From Cellulosilyticum ruminicola JCM 14822 (lineage in GTDB: Bacteria; Bacillota; Clostridia; Lachnospirales; Cellulosilyticaceae), in NCBI RefSeq assembly GCF_001311925.1, contig NZ_BBCG01000001.1, forward strand, positions 62,001-126,000: a DNA stretch of 64,000 nt. The letters are read 5' to 3'. Below, in pieces: positions 1 through 8,516 of the stretch. Numbering within the stretch: the first letter of the stretch is position 1; the number at the start of each line of letters is the position of its first letter. A program made the translations under genes and the position numbers. The notes beneath the pieces were generated by a model. That model had not been told where the DNA came from and did not search any database. It saw only the letters and a program-made list of their open reading frames with translations.

Positions 1-359
1 CAGTGGAGGCGCATCATGGCGATGTGGATCCTGAAACTGCTATTGCAGTTATCGTACAAGCTGCAGATACTATTTCAGCAGCTAGACCAGGTGCACGTCG
101 TGAAACATTAGAAACTTATATTAAACGTTTACAAAAACTTGAAGAGATTGCTACATCATTTAAAGGTGTAGATAAATCATATGCAATTCAAGCTGGACGT
201 GAAGTGAGAATTATGGTTGTTCCAGAGGAAATTGATGACAATGGTTTATTACTTCTTGCAAGAGATGTAACGAAACAAATTGAAAATGAAATGGAATATC
301 CAGGTCAAATTAAAGTAAGTATTATTAGAGAAACAAGAGCAACAGAATATGCTAAATAA
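1..359 (+). CDS. rny: Ribonuclease Y, C-terminal part (5' end outside window)
   Basis: Endoribonuclease Y starts decay of many mRNAs from the membrane-bound degradosome in Firmicutes. Only the last ~118 residues are here. They hold the end of the HD domain (an EAHHGD stretch near the window start and an [15 protein letters not shown] segment), followed by the conserved C-terminal domain ending TRATEYAK. The frame is open to the left edge, so this is truncation by the window, not a short gene. The stop is followed at once by the left arm of its terminator, which an IS element has split. The purB gene follows the IS. Confidence 0.95.
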   Translation, partial: VEAHHGDVDPETAIAVIVQAADTISAARPGARRETLETYIKRLQKLEEIATSFKGVDKSYAIQAGREVRIMVVPEEIDDNGLLLLARDVTKQIENEMEYPGQIKVSIIRETRATEYAK

Positions 360-372
360 TAAAAGGTGCTAC
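358..372 (+). terminator. Left arm of the rny terminator, split by the IS4 insertion
   Basis: The 15 bases AATAAAAGGTGCTAC just after the rny stop are the exact reverse complement of GTAGCACCTTTTATT at 1870-1884, which is followed by more T-rich sequence. Joining the flanks across the target duplication restores a perfect 15-bp stem with a short ACTTA loop and a T-rich tail, a classical intrinsic terminator. The element now separates the arms by about 1.5 kb. Confidence 0.8.
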
Positions 373-382
373 ACTTAGTAGC
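372..382 (+). repeat. Left copy of 11-bp target-site duplication
   Basis: CACTTAGTAGC occurs here directly before the left inverted repeat and again at 1864-1874 directly after the right one. An 11-bp duplication fits the 10-13 bp made by several IS4-family groups. Confidence 0.85.
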
Positions 383-405
383 CAATGTCATTAAGTTAAG
401 ATGAC

Positions 406-448
406 AAAAAAGATTTCTATACTAATCAAATGGTATAGGGATTTTTTT
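406..448 (+). terminator. Terminator-like hairpin at the left end of the IS4 element
   Basis: CTATAC at 416-421 pairs with GTATAG farther right, extended by an A-run on the left and a run of seven T on the right. This is an intrinsic-terminator layout placed between the left end of the element and its transposase gene. It would stop transcription entering from rny. Confidence 0.55.
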
Positions 449-480
449 GAAAAAAATATTGACAAGTCTAAAAAATGTGT

Positions 481-525
481 GGCCGCTCTCACTACTGACT
501 GAATATAAAGGTAGTGAGAGCGGCC
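481..525 (+). promoter_or_regulatory. Strong GC-rich hairpin upstream of the transposase
   Basis: GGCCGCTCTCACTAC (481-495) and GTAGTGAGAGCGGCC (511-525) are perfect complements with a 15-base loop. It is by far the most GC-rich stretch nearby. A second hairpin follows at 526-554 (one G-U pair), and its right arm runs into the AAGGAGG ribosome binding site of the transposase. Such structures are known to limit translation of transposase from read-through mRNA; that role here is inferred. Confidence 0.65.
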
Positions 526-564
526 CTTGTAATTAAAGGAAACTTAGTTACAAGGAGGATACAT

Positions 565-1715
565 ATGAAACCAAACCAAATTAAAAAGCTTTTATTAAAT
601 AAAATTCAAAAGATAAGTAATAATCCGCATGATTATTGTATTAATCCAAATTGTGATTTTTACGCACAAGAAAATTGTCTATGAATAAGGTTTTACCTAG
701 AATCATTGGGAATGGGAAGTGGAAGTCTTACAAATGAATTATTAGATTTATTTGGTGCATCTGTAGATACGCCAACTTCTTCTGCGTTTGTTTAGCAGAG
801 AAAAAAGATAAAGCCTGAAGCGTTTAAGAACATATTTGATGGCTTTTTAAGCAAACTTACGGCTAACTTTAATGAAGATATGCCTATACTTGCTGTTGAT
901 GGGTCTGATGTATATCTTCCAATTAATCCTGATGATCTAAATTCATTTCATTCTGGAAAAGATGAAAGAAAACCATATAATCTTCTGCATATAAATGCAT
1001 TGTATAATATAAATTATTCTATTTATCATGATGTAATAATACAAAAGTCTAAAGAAAAAAATGAACATAATGCTTTACAAGAAATGGTCGATCTATCAGC
1101 AATTCCTAAAGCTCTCGTTATTGCTGATAGATGTTATGAATCTTTCAACAGTATGGCTCATATTCAAGAGAAAGGATGGTTCTTTCTTATTCGAGTTAAC
1201 GATGGGATTAATGGTATAAAAAATGGACTAGATCTACCCAAAATAGACTGTTTTGATATGGATATTTCATTAAAACTTACAAGAAAGAAAACAAATGAAG
1301 TCAAAGAACTTTTCAAAGACAAAAACCATTATCGAAGTATTTCTTCAACTCAACTGTTTGATTATTTACTACTTAAAAACAAGAAATCTGAACCTGCTAA
1401 ATTCTATGAATTACGTTTTCTTTCATTCAAAGAAGGTGATGTGCATCCAACAGGAAATCTATGCACATATGATAATGTATAATTTTTCGGAAATGATCAC
1501 CTCGCATGTAGTCATTGAAAAAAACAGAGAAAACATACATATAAAGCTAATTTCTCAGTTGCAGTACATATGTGTAGGTTATTCTATCATGGAAAAGCAA
1601 CACCACCTGATTTAGAAGCTATAATTGCAAAAATCTTCCTATAAGGCCTGATAGGCATAGGAAACGACACCTAACTATTAAGATTTTTCATAGCTTCCTT
1701 TATAGGGTAGGATAA
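565..1715 (+). pseudogene. IS4-family transposase, broken
   Basis: The ATG at 565 follows AAGGAGG. The DDE catalytic fold is recognisable: VDGSD near 895-910 (first Asp) and IADRCYE near 1120-1140 (second Asp). Disruptions are a frame change near 680, an in-frame TAG at 793-795 where QQR would be expected (CAG to TAG), and loss of the central part after YELRF (about 1410). Thereafter an out-of-frame C-terminal part (IQQEI, NFSEMITSHVVI) continues, with further frame changes to an FLYRVG end near 1712. The segment with the catalytic Glu is within the deleted part, so the protein is inactive. Confidence 0.85.
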
Positions 1716-1780
1716 ATTTTTATAATTGAATAGAAATTTTGAGACAGATGCAAATCTGTCTATTTGTAGTGCCTAAAAAT

Positions 1781-1822
1781 AGAAAAAGAAGTTGAAGAAA
1801 TGAATCTTCAACTTCTTTTTCT
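1781..1822 (+). terminator. Terminator hairpin at the 3' end of the IS4 element
   Basis: AGAAAAAGAAGTTGAAGA (1781-1798) is the reverse complement of TCTTCAACTTCTTTTTCT (1805-1822), giving an 18-bp stem. It lies after the transposase remnant and inside the right inverted repeat. Confidence 0.7.
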
Positions 1823-1863
1823 AAAGAGTGCGTTTCTAACATAATGTTAACTTAATGACAGTG

Positions 1864-1874
1864 CACTTAGTAGC
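1864..1874 (+). repeat. Right copy of 11-bp target-site duplication
   Basis: Second CACTTAGTAGC, immediately right of the IS4 right inverted repeat and identical to 372-382. Confidence 0.85.
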
Positions 1875-1884
1875 ACCTTTTATT
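1870..1884 (+). terminator. Right arm of the rny terminator
   Basis: GTAGCACCTTTTATT, complementary to 358-372. Left behind on the far side of the IS4 insertion. Confidence 0.75.
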
Positions 1885-1930
1885 ATTTGTATGAATAGTA
1901 AAGATTAGTGGTTTTGTTTTAGAAATGCTC

Positions 1931-1975
1931 AAATTTCGAACAAATTATGTTGAGAATATGGAAATGTTCGAAAAT
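1931..1975 (+). promoter_or_regulatory. Candidate pair of PurR boxes upstream of purB
   Basis: AAATTTCGAACAAAT (1931-1945) and GAAATGTTCGAAAAT (1961-1975) form an inverted pair, each with a CGAAC core in an A/T context. They resemble the Bacillus PurBox (AWWWCCGAACWWT), which also acts as two inverted boxes about 16-17 bp apart. They lie just upstream of the -35 hexamer, so purine-responsive repression of purB is a reasonable inference. One core base differs from the Bacillus consensus. Confidence 0.5.
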
Positions 1976-1978
1976 GCG

Positions 1979-2007
1979 TTGTCAGAAAAGGCTTTTTTTT
2001 GTATAAT
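1979..2007 (+). promoter_or_regulatory. Sigma-A-type promoter of purB
   Basis: TTGTCA at 1979-1984 and TATAAT at 2002-2007 with a 17-bp spacer. About 36 bp separate the -10 from the purB start. Confidence 0.75.
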
Positions 2008-2043
2008 ATAATCATCATTAAAATAAGTGAAAGGAAATGAAAC

Positions 2044-3474
2044 ATGAGAAACGCTTATAAAAGCCCATTACAAGGGAGATATGCAAGTAAAGAAATGCTT
2101 TATTTATTTTCAGAGGAAAAGAAATTTAGAACATGGAGAAAGTTATGGGTTACTTTAGCTGAAACAGAAATGGAATTAGGCTTAAATATTACACCAAAGC
2201 AAGTTGAAGAACTTAAAAAATATAGTGAAGATATTAACTATGAAGTAGCTGAAGCTTGGGAAAATAAAGTAAGACATGATGTTATGGCACATGTACATGC
2301 TTATGGGGAACAAGCAACTACAGCTATGCCTATTATTCATTTAGGTGCAACAAGTTGCTATGTAGGCGATAATACAGACCTTATCATTATGTATGAAGGA
2401 TTAGAGCTTATTCGTAAAAAACTTATTAATGTAATTGATCGATTAGCTAAGTTTGCTGATGAATATAAAGAATTACCTACTTTAGGTTTTACACATCTTC
2501 AACCAGCACAACTTACAACTGTAGGGAAACGTGCAACATTATGGCTTCAGGATTTATGGCTTGATTTAATGGAAGTAGATAAGATGTTAGAGAACAAACG
2601 ATTAAGAGGTGCCAAGGGAACAACGGGTACACAAGCTACATTTTTAACACTATTTGAAGGAGATTACGAAAAAGTCAAGAAATTAGATCAAACAATTGCT
2701 AAGAAATTAGGTTATGATGAAGTATATCCTGTGACAGGGCAAACTTATACAAGAAAATTTGATTCATTGGCACTTAATGTATTAAGTTCTATTGCACAAT
2801 CAGCTTATAAATTTAGTAATGATATTCGTATTTTACAACACTTAAAAGAAATTGAAGAGCCATTCGAAAAGAATCAAATCGGATCTTCAGCAATGGCTTA
2901 TAAACGTAATCCAATGCGTTCTGAACGTATTTCTTCACTTGCACGTTACGTAATTTGTGATACACTTAATCCAGCTATTACAGCATCTACACAATGGTTT
3001 GAAAGAACATTAGATGATAGTGCGAATAAACGTATTGCTATTTCAGAAGCATTTTTAGCTGTAGATGCTATCTTAGAAATTTACTTAAACGTTGTATCTG
3101 GGCTTGTAGTTTATCCAAAAGTTATTCGTAAACATATTATGGCTGAACTTCCTTTTATGGCAACAGAAGTTATTTTAATGGAAGGTGTAAAACGTGGAGG
3201 AGACCGTCAAGAATTACATGAACGTGTACGTGTCCTTTCTATGGAAGCTGGCGCACAAGTTAAAGAACATGGTAAATCAAATGACCTTATTGAACGTATC
3301 TTAGAAGATGAGGCATTTAAAATGACAGAAGAAGAACTTCATAATATTTTAAAACCAGAAAACTTTATTGGTTGTGCACCAATGCAAGTTACAGATTTCT
3401 TAAATGAAGTGATTAATCCTATATTAGAAGTAAATAAAGAGTTATTAGGATTAGATGGTAACGTAAGAGTATAA
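2044..3474 (+). CDS. purB: Adenylosuccinate lyase
   Basis: Cleaves SAICAR to AICAR plus fumarate and adenylosuccinate to AMP plus fumarate in purine synthesis. It has 476 residues, the usual length of this PurB subgroup. The fumarase/aspartase superfamily signature is present near residue 280 (IGSSAMAYKRNPMRSE), along with the substrate-binding TSCYVGDN and GFTHLQPAQ segments. GAAAGGAAATGAAAC precedes the ATG. The gene is monocistronic with its own promoter and candidate PurR boxes. An IS3 remnant follows on the other strand. Confidence 0.97.
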   Translation: MRNAYKSPLQGRYASKEMLYLFSEEKKFRTWRKLWVTLAETEMELGLNITPKQVEELKKYSEDINYEVAEAWENKVRHDVMAHVHAYGEQATTAMPIIHLGATSCYVGDNTDLIIMYEGLELIRKKLINVIDRLAKFADEYKELPTLGFTHLQPAQLTTVGKRATLWLQDLWLDLMEVDKMLENKRLRGAKGTTGTQATFLTLFEGDYEKVKKLDQTIAKKLGYDEVYPVTGQTYTRKFDSLALNVLSSIAQSAYKFSNDIRILQHLKEIEEPFEKNQIGSSAMAYKRNPMRSERISSLARYVICDTLNPAITASTQWFERTLDDSANKRIAISEAFLAVDAILEIYLNVVSGLVVYPKVIRKHIMAELPFMATEVILMEGVKRGGDRQELHERVRVLSMEAGAQVKEHGKSNDLIERILEDEAFKMTEEELHNILKPENFIGCAPMQVTDFLNEVINPILEVNKELLGLDGNVRV

Positions 3475-3506
3475 TTTAAAAATAGAATGAAAAAAGAGGG
3501 CATTTT

Positions 3507-4376
3507 TAAACTGGACCCTTTGCTAAGGACACAATAAAAAAGAGATTAAGCAACATTTAAAAGATGGCTTCTATATTGTTTAGGAGTCATCTTTTTGTAA
3601 TCCCCATTGGCATCTATGATTTTTATAGTATATAGTATTCTATATATTCATCAACTACAGTAATGATTTCTCTTAAAGTGTTACATGCATTAAAATCTAT
3701 CTCATTTTTCATGTGTCCAAGGAAAGATTCTTGAGGTGCATTATCCTAATAATTACTAAGTCTTGACATTGATTGACCTAGATTATTTTCCTTTAATAAC
3801 TTTTGAAGCTTTGGACTTGTATAATGAACGCCTTGAGCCGAATGAATAAATGCATCCTTATGCAGTTCATCTTTATGAGCTTTAATAAGCTCCTCTATAG
3901 TTATTGTTGCAAATATCAAGTGTAATATGCCTAGAAACATAATGGACAAGAATATCATTACTGCTTCTATCTTTTATGCATGATAAATAAGCCATCTGGT
4001 TATTACCATATGGCAGATATGTAATATCAGCTAATAATACTTTCACAGGTATACCTTGCTTAAAATTTCTATTAAGTAAGTTTGGGACTACTCTATGTTC
4101 TTTAGTTGCACTAGTCATTTTTATATAAGGATTTGCTTTATGGATAGGGTACACGGTGTTATATTTTCTCATGATTCTTTGAATCTTTTTTCTAATATAT
4201 CTAATGTTAAAGACCTTCTCTAGGGTCATTTTTTAATATTTTTATATCTTCTTCTGAAAAAATAATTTTACTCATAATCTAGTATTTCCTTCAAGTCATT
4301 TATAAGTATATACAAAAAAAGTACCTATAGGCTAGGCGCATTTTTTCTATGTGTCTAATCTATAGGTACCAGTTTA
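3507..4376 (-). mobile_element. IS3-family remnant (IS150-like), about 870 bp
   Basis: The outer ends form imperfect inverted repeats: TAAACTGG at 3507-3514 followed by CC and GGACACA, and CCAGTTTA at 4369-4376 preceded by GG and TGTGTCT. Inside is part of an IS3 OrfB on the minus strand. Full IS3 elements are about 1.2-1.5 kb, so OrfA and the start of OrfB are missing. The remnant fills the gap between the convergent genes purB and the SPFH gene. I see no clear target duplication. Confidence 0.75.
3546..4229 (-). pseudogene. IS3-family transposase OrfB fragment
   Basis: Reading leftward, the first part (4229 to about 3885) has KATKEHR-like and LLADITYLPYGN motifs, the first Asp region of the DDE core. 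A frame change then leads to a segment with HSAQGVHYTSP and LGQSMSRLSNY, the second Asp region. In this segment TAG stands where the family has Trp before DNAPQESF. A last frame change gives the TPKQYRSHL end. Neither OrfA nor the N-terminal part of OrfB is seen. Confidence 0.8.
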
Positions 4377-4415
4377 GAATGATTAACTCTTTTTTATTGA
4401 TATTAAAAGAATATA

Positions 4416-5378
4416 TTATTTGACGGCTGGTTTAGTATTTTTAGAAGCTCCGTCAGAAGACATAACTTCTTTAATGCCTTTAAATGTACCTAAGAAGTTG
4501 ATTGCATCTGAAGGAAGAACAAGTTTACTAGAATCACCTTCAGCGATTTTTTCAAGTGCTTCCATAGAACGAATAGCAAGAACATTATCATCTACACCAG
4601 ATTCTTTAATCGCTGCAAATACTGCGCGAAGCCCATCTGCTTTAGCTTGTTGAAGTTTTAAGATAGCGGCAGCTTCACCTTCAGCTTTTAAGATTTCAGC
4701 TTGTTTTTGACCTTCAGCGCTACGGATCATAGCTTCTTTTTTAGCTTCAGCTTGTAAGATGGTAGACTGCTTTTCACCTTCTGCCATAAGGATAGCAGAT
4801 TTCTTTTGACCTTCAGCTGTAAGAACTGATTCACGTCTTTGACGTTCAGCACGCATTTGTTTTTCCATGGCTTCTTGAATATCTTTGGGTGGAAGGATGT
4901 TTTTAAGTTCTACACGGTTAACTTTGATACCCCATTTATCAGTAGCTTCGTCTAAGATGATGCGAAGTTTAGAGTTGATAATATCACGAGATGTAAGTGT
5001 TTCATCTAAATCCAATTCACCAATAATATTACGAAGTGTTGTGGCAGTAAGATTTTCAATGGCGCTAATAGGATTAGCAATTTCGAAAGTATAGTATACA
5101 GGGTCTGTGATTTTGTAATAAACAACGGTATCTATTTGCATTGTGACATTATCTTTTGTAATAACAGGTTGAGGTGGGAAGTCAATAACAACTTCACGTA
5201 AATCAACTCTTCTGTAGATGGTTTCTACAAAAGGAATAATAAAGTTTACACCCGTCTCAGCGCGACGACTAAATTTACCAAGGCGCATAACAATACCAAC
5301 TGTAGATTGTTTGATGATGCGTATTGAACTAAAAGTTATAATGAAAACTAAAATTAAAATGAATAGTAATGCATACAT
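4416..5378 (-). CDS. SPFH/band 7 (stomatin/prohibitin-like) membrane protein
   Basis: 320 residues. It has an N-terminal membrane anchor (about residues 1-20), then the SPFH domain (GIVMRLGKF, RVDLREVVIDFPPQ, VYYKITDP), then a long Ala/Glu/Lys-rich coiled coil with repeated AEGQKK/AEGEK units (about 175-245) and a short tail. Such proteins oligomerise on the membrane and are linked to microdomains and quality control of membrane proteins. It is the typical partner of NfeD, whose gene lies 12 bp upstream on the same strand. An IS has inserted between nfeD and any original promoter, so its expression is uncertain. Confidence 0.9.
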   Translation of the reverse strand: MYALLFILILVFIITFSSIRIIKQSTVGIVMRLGKFSRRAETGVNFIIPFVETIYRRVDLREVVIDFPPQPVITKDNVTMQIDTVVYYKITDPVYYTFEIANPISAIENLTATTLRNIIGELDLDETLTSRDIINSKLRIILDEATDKWGIKVNRVELKNILPPKDIQEAMEKQMRAERQRRESVLTAEGQKKSAILMAEGEKQSTILQAEAKKEAMIRSAEGQKQAEILKAEGEAAAILKLQQAKADGLRAVFAAIKESGVDDNVLAIRSMEALEKIAEGDSSKLVLPSDAINFLGTFKGIKEVMSSDGASKNTKPAVK

Positions 5379-5390
5379 ATGAATGCCCCC

Positions 5391-5825
5391 TTAATTTTGG
5401 ATAGAAGATACGATTAAACGTACTCCATTGATTTTTTTAATTTCAACCAAAGAGCCTTTTTCAATTACTTCATCATGTAAAGATGTAGCTGTCCAGACTT
5501 CACCGTCTAATTTTACAAGTCCTGGTTCAAGACTGTTTTTGCCAATTGCTTCAATAACAATTCCCTTTTTACCAATGAGTCCATCAATGTTCGTTGCAAT
5601 AGTTGATTGCTGTGAAAGTTTTTTTGTAATACGTTTTGTTAAGGTGATAAGTAGTATGAGAGAAACAATTAAAAATATAACTGTTTGAATAATAAGATTA
5701 CTTGTAAAAAAAGAAGTAATCAGAGCCACTAAGCTACCAATGGCAAACCATATAATGAAAAAACCATTGTAAAGTATTTCGGCAACACAAAAAATAATAG
5801 TAGCGATTAGTCAAATATACCACAT
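5391..5825 (-). pseudogene. NfeD-like membrane protein with a nonsense codon at codon 5
   Basis: A good ribosome binding site (AAGGAGG) precedes ATG at 5825-5823, and the frame reads MWYI-stop-LIATIIF. The TGA lies at 5813-5811, where NfeD proteins usually have Trp (IWLI). After it the frame stays open and typical: two or three membrane segments (WFAIGSLVALI, IIQTVIFLIVSLILLI), then a C-terminal OB-fold (GLIGKKGIVIEAI, GLVKLDGEVWTATS). An internal start at 5729 (ATGGCTCTG) could still give a 112-residue protein lacking the first segment. NfeD and SPFH proteins work as pairs. TGG to TGA is the simplest cause; a sequencing error is the alternative. Confidence 0.75.
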
Positions 5826-5853
5826 AAAATATTCCTCCTTTTTAATAAAATAT

Positions 5854-7665
5854 TCTCTCGGAATTTATAAGCCAATAAAATCAAGGCTTTTAGATTCCTT
5901 TTTTATTAAAATCCCCCACTTTTTTTACCAATAAACACTTGACATTAACCTCAAAAAATGCGGCGCTACGCGCCCTTGTCGATAAGCATATTTTGGTTCT
6001 GGCCACGCCGGTGATGTTTATTGATTGGAGGCGATTTTTTGTTACCTATTATTTTAGGCGGGCATTCCGCCTATCAAAACTTTGTTCTTGAAAATCTCCG
6101 TAAATACTATCCTAATCCTAATTCTATTCCTTGTTCTACTTGGAGATTATTGATCGTTTTTGGAACCTTGATCTTTCTTTTGCTGATGATTTTTTGAAAA
6201 ATAAATAATCTAAATTCGGTCCTAAACCACGTATTCCTTCTTGCATGCAACGCTCTTATCTTTTATCCATTGCTTTTAAGGTTACTTCAATAACTGTTTG
6301 GGCTGCTCAGCTTAAGATCAATCCTTTATATGCCATTTTAAGTGGTTTCCAAGTCGGTGATACTCCTGGTGTCGGTACCTTTTATGACTTTTTTAAACGT
6401 TTATGGGATTTAGATGATAATAATCTTTCTCCTCATATTCATCCTATTAAGTTGAAAGTTAAGAAGCCTAAAACTAAAGGGTCTAAAGCTGACTCTGTTG
6501 AAAAAGTAACTGTGGCCGAACTACTCTCAATACTTGAAAATACTACATTTCACATTGAAGGTCAGCCCTACGGTTCACTTTTTCAGTTATACAAAAATGA
6601 ATTTCTTAATCTTTCTGTTTCTAAAGGGCTTATTAATAAAACTTCTCTTGCCTTAGCTGGTGATGGTACACCTGTAGTCACTTCTCACAGAGAATGTAAG
6701 CATCGTGTTTGTGATTGTAAATCTAAAGGTGTTTCTGATTGCATTTGTGATAGATATTTTTCTCAACCAGACTGTGATATAGGATGGGATTCTTCACGTG
6801 ATTACTTTTATCATGGCTATGATCTATATATGCTCGTTGCTTCTGACTCTGAAAGTAATCTACCCGTATTCCCTCTACTTTCAAGTACATCTACACATGA
6901 TTTACATGGCTTTTTACAAACTTTTTTTAGAATGAAGGACTTTCTTTCCGACTACAAAGCATCTAAACTTCTTCTTGATTCTGCTCATGATGCCATGCCT
7001 TATTATGAATACTGCAAGCGTGAAAATATAACCCCTTTTATTGATCTAAAGGGAAAAGGTGGCGTCAAACACGCTTATAAAAATGACTTTATCATTGATA
7101 AGGATGGTGTTCCTCTGTGCAAAGAAGGCCTTCGTATGCACTATGATGGCTCTGAGCCATCATAGTATCGTATTAAATATAGATGCCCGCTTGCTAGCAG
7201 AAAATATGGTTGCTATTGTGAGCATCCTTGCTCTGATTCAAAATATGGAAGGACGGTTCATTTAGCTATGAAAGATAACCCAAGATTATTTAACATACCA
7301 CCTCAAGATAGTGACGATTGGAAAAAGGAATATAATGCAAGAACTTCTGCAGAACGCTCTAATAAACGTGAGAAATGGGACTATAAATTAGAAGACGGCA
7401 AACACCGATCATCTAAGATGTGGTACTGTTGCCTATATCATATCCTCATGCTTCAGCATTTGGAGGCTTGGGATTTGCTATATGAATCTCCACTGAGAAA
7501 GTTGATTCAACACACGGCATAATCTTAAAACTATTATACTATTTTTTTGACATAGCGACAGTTATGTCTATTTCTTATGCTCATTTTTCTGTTCTTTGAT
7601 TGTATTTACTTTTCAATGTTCAGTGTAAACAAACTGTTGGCATGATCACTCAAAATTCCGAGAGA
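5854..7665 (+). mobile_element. Insertion sequence of unresolved family, about 1.8 kb, decayed
   Basis: Perfect 13-bp inverted repeats TCTCTCGGAATTT (5854-5866) and AAATTCCGAGAGA (7653-7665) bracket one transposase pseudogene. The left end holds a patch of higher GC (about 5958-6025) unlike its surroundings. No clear target duplication is visible in the AT-rich flanks. The left end lies only some 13-20 bp from the ribosome binding site of nfeD, so the insertion separates nfeD and the SPFH gene from upstream DNA. Confidence 0.75.
6039..7522 (+). pseudogene. DDE transposase, Cys-rich, broken by frameshift and two stops
   Basis: The likely start is TTG at 6039 after GGAGGCG. The frame shifts near 6150 (one missing base restores LLDRFWNLDLSFADDF). 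In-frame stops are TAA at 6206-6208 and TAG at 7163-7165. Key motifs are GDGTPVV (first Asp), LLLDSAHDA (second Asp) and a C-terminal ERSNKREKWDYKLE region that could hold the Glu. Unusual Cys-rich clusters flank the core: CKHRVCDCK with CICD, and a CYCEHPC segment after the second stop, possibly metal-binding. About 490 residues when repaired. I cannot assign an IS family. Confidence 0.75.
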
Positions 7666-7801
7666 TCATATAATAAATATTATTTGTTATTGAAAATTAA
7701 GTTAATTATATCATAATTTTGATAAAAATTAAAGTTCATAATTAAGCATAAAAAAGGAAAGAAAAGCATAGGGTATAGAAGGATAAAAAGGAGGAAGCCT
7801 T

Positions 7802-8328
7802 ATGAAGAATAAATGGATGAATTACATAGTGGTAATAATAGCTATTCTAGCAGGGGTTGTATATTGCATATATTTACAAAATTATAATATGGATTTTTTT
7901 AAAAGTATTTATAAGCATATGTTAAGTATATATCAACAAAAATTAGTGGGGAAATTATTTTTGAACTAATTTTTGAGTATGTTAAGAAAATGTGTATAGT
8001 CTTTGTTATGGCTAGTTTTGGAAGTTTAATGCCATTAGGAGTTATTGTGATTGCTATTATTGTATTTAGTTATAGCTTTTCGATTAGTTGTTTTGTTGTA
8101 TTATATGGTATAAAAGGAGTTTTAGCAGCATTTCTATTGTATGGTATTCAAAGTATGATTGTTATTGTATGGAGTTTTTATATATTAAGCTATGGAAAAC
8201 GAGTAGAGAATATGGAACGAAGTAAGATTTATATGGTTGGAATAGATATTTTGGGATTAGGAATAGTGGTAGGCTTGGATTTGGTTGGTATATTGAATTT
8301 TCATACAATAGGACAGTTACTTATTTAG
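7802..8328 (+). CDS. Putative SpoIIM-like integral membrane protein, frameshifted in this sequence
   Basis: ATG at 7802 follows AAAAAGGAGG. The first frame (MKNKWMNYIVVIIAILAGV) ends after about 55 codons. Adding one A to the run at 7938-7942 joins it to the next frame (KISGEIIFELIFEYVKK, then MASFGSLMPLG) up to 8328, for about 175 residues. There are four or five hydrophobic segments. The pattern (N-terminal helix, soluble stretch, SFG-x-PLG segment, YGIKGVLAAFLLYGIQ segment) resembles stage II sporulation protein M, which helps remodel peptidoglycan during engulfment. That assignment rests on layout and weak motif likeness. The gene is isolated between two IS remnants. Confidence 0.45.
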
Positions 8329-8446
8329 CAATTAGCCCCCAAAAACAAGCGTTTTTGAAGTTGTAATACAATTACATTTATTTACATATTCTAGTACTTT
8401 CAATATTTTACCAATAAATATATATATTTAAAAATGAATTAGAAGT

Positions 8447-8474
8447 TAAGATACCTTTTTTTTAAAGTATCTTA
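8447..8474. terminator. Hairpin with A/T tract at the left edge of the IS1182 remnant
   Basis: TAAGATAC (8447-8454) and GTATCTTA (8467-8474) are complementary around a T-rich loop. It lies between the SpoIIM-like gene and the end of the inverted transposase remnant and could serve either strand. A smaller stem, CAAAAAC/GTTTTTG, lies near 8341-8358. Apart from these I see nothing in 8329-8516. Confidence 0.35.
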
Positions 8475-8516
8475 GCAATTTATTGAAGTTATATCCTCCA
8501 ATTTTGAAGTCAAACA

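Larger units (their letters stand above)
383..1863 (+). mobile_element. IS4-family insertion sequence, decayed, 1481 bp
   Basis: The ends are inverted repeats CAATGTCATTAAGTTAA (383-399) and TTAACTTAATGACAGTG (1847-1863), which match at 16 of 17 positions. They are flanked by the 11-bp duplication CACTTAGTAGC. The element carries one transposase gene in its + orientation with stops, frameshifts and a central deletion, so it cannot move by itself. Hairpins guard both sides of the gene. The element sits in the loop and 3' arm of the rny terminator. Confidence 0.9.

Noticed and set aside
5958-6025. GC-rich patch taken first as a structured RNA or riboswitch.
   Set aside because: It lies inside the inverted repeats of the 1.8-kb IS, just before its transposase start, and is better explained as the IS end region.
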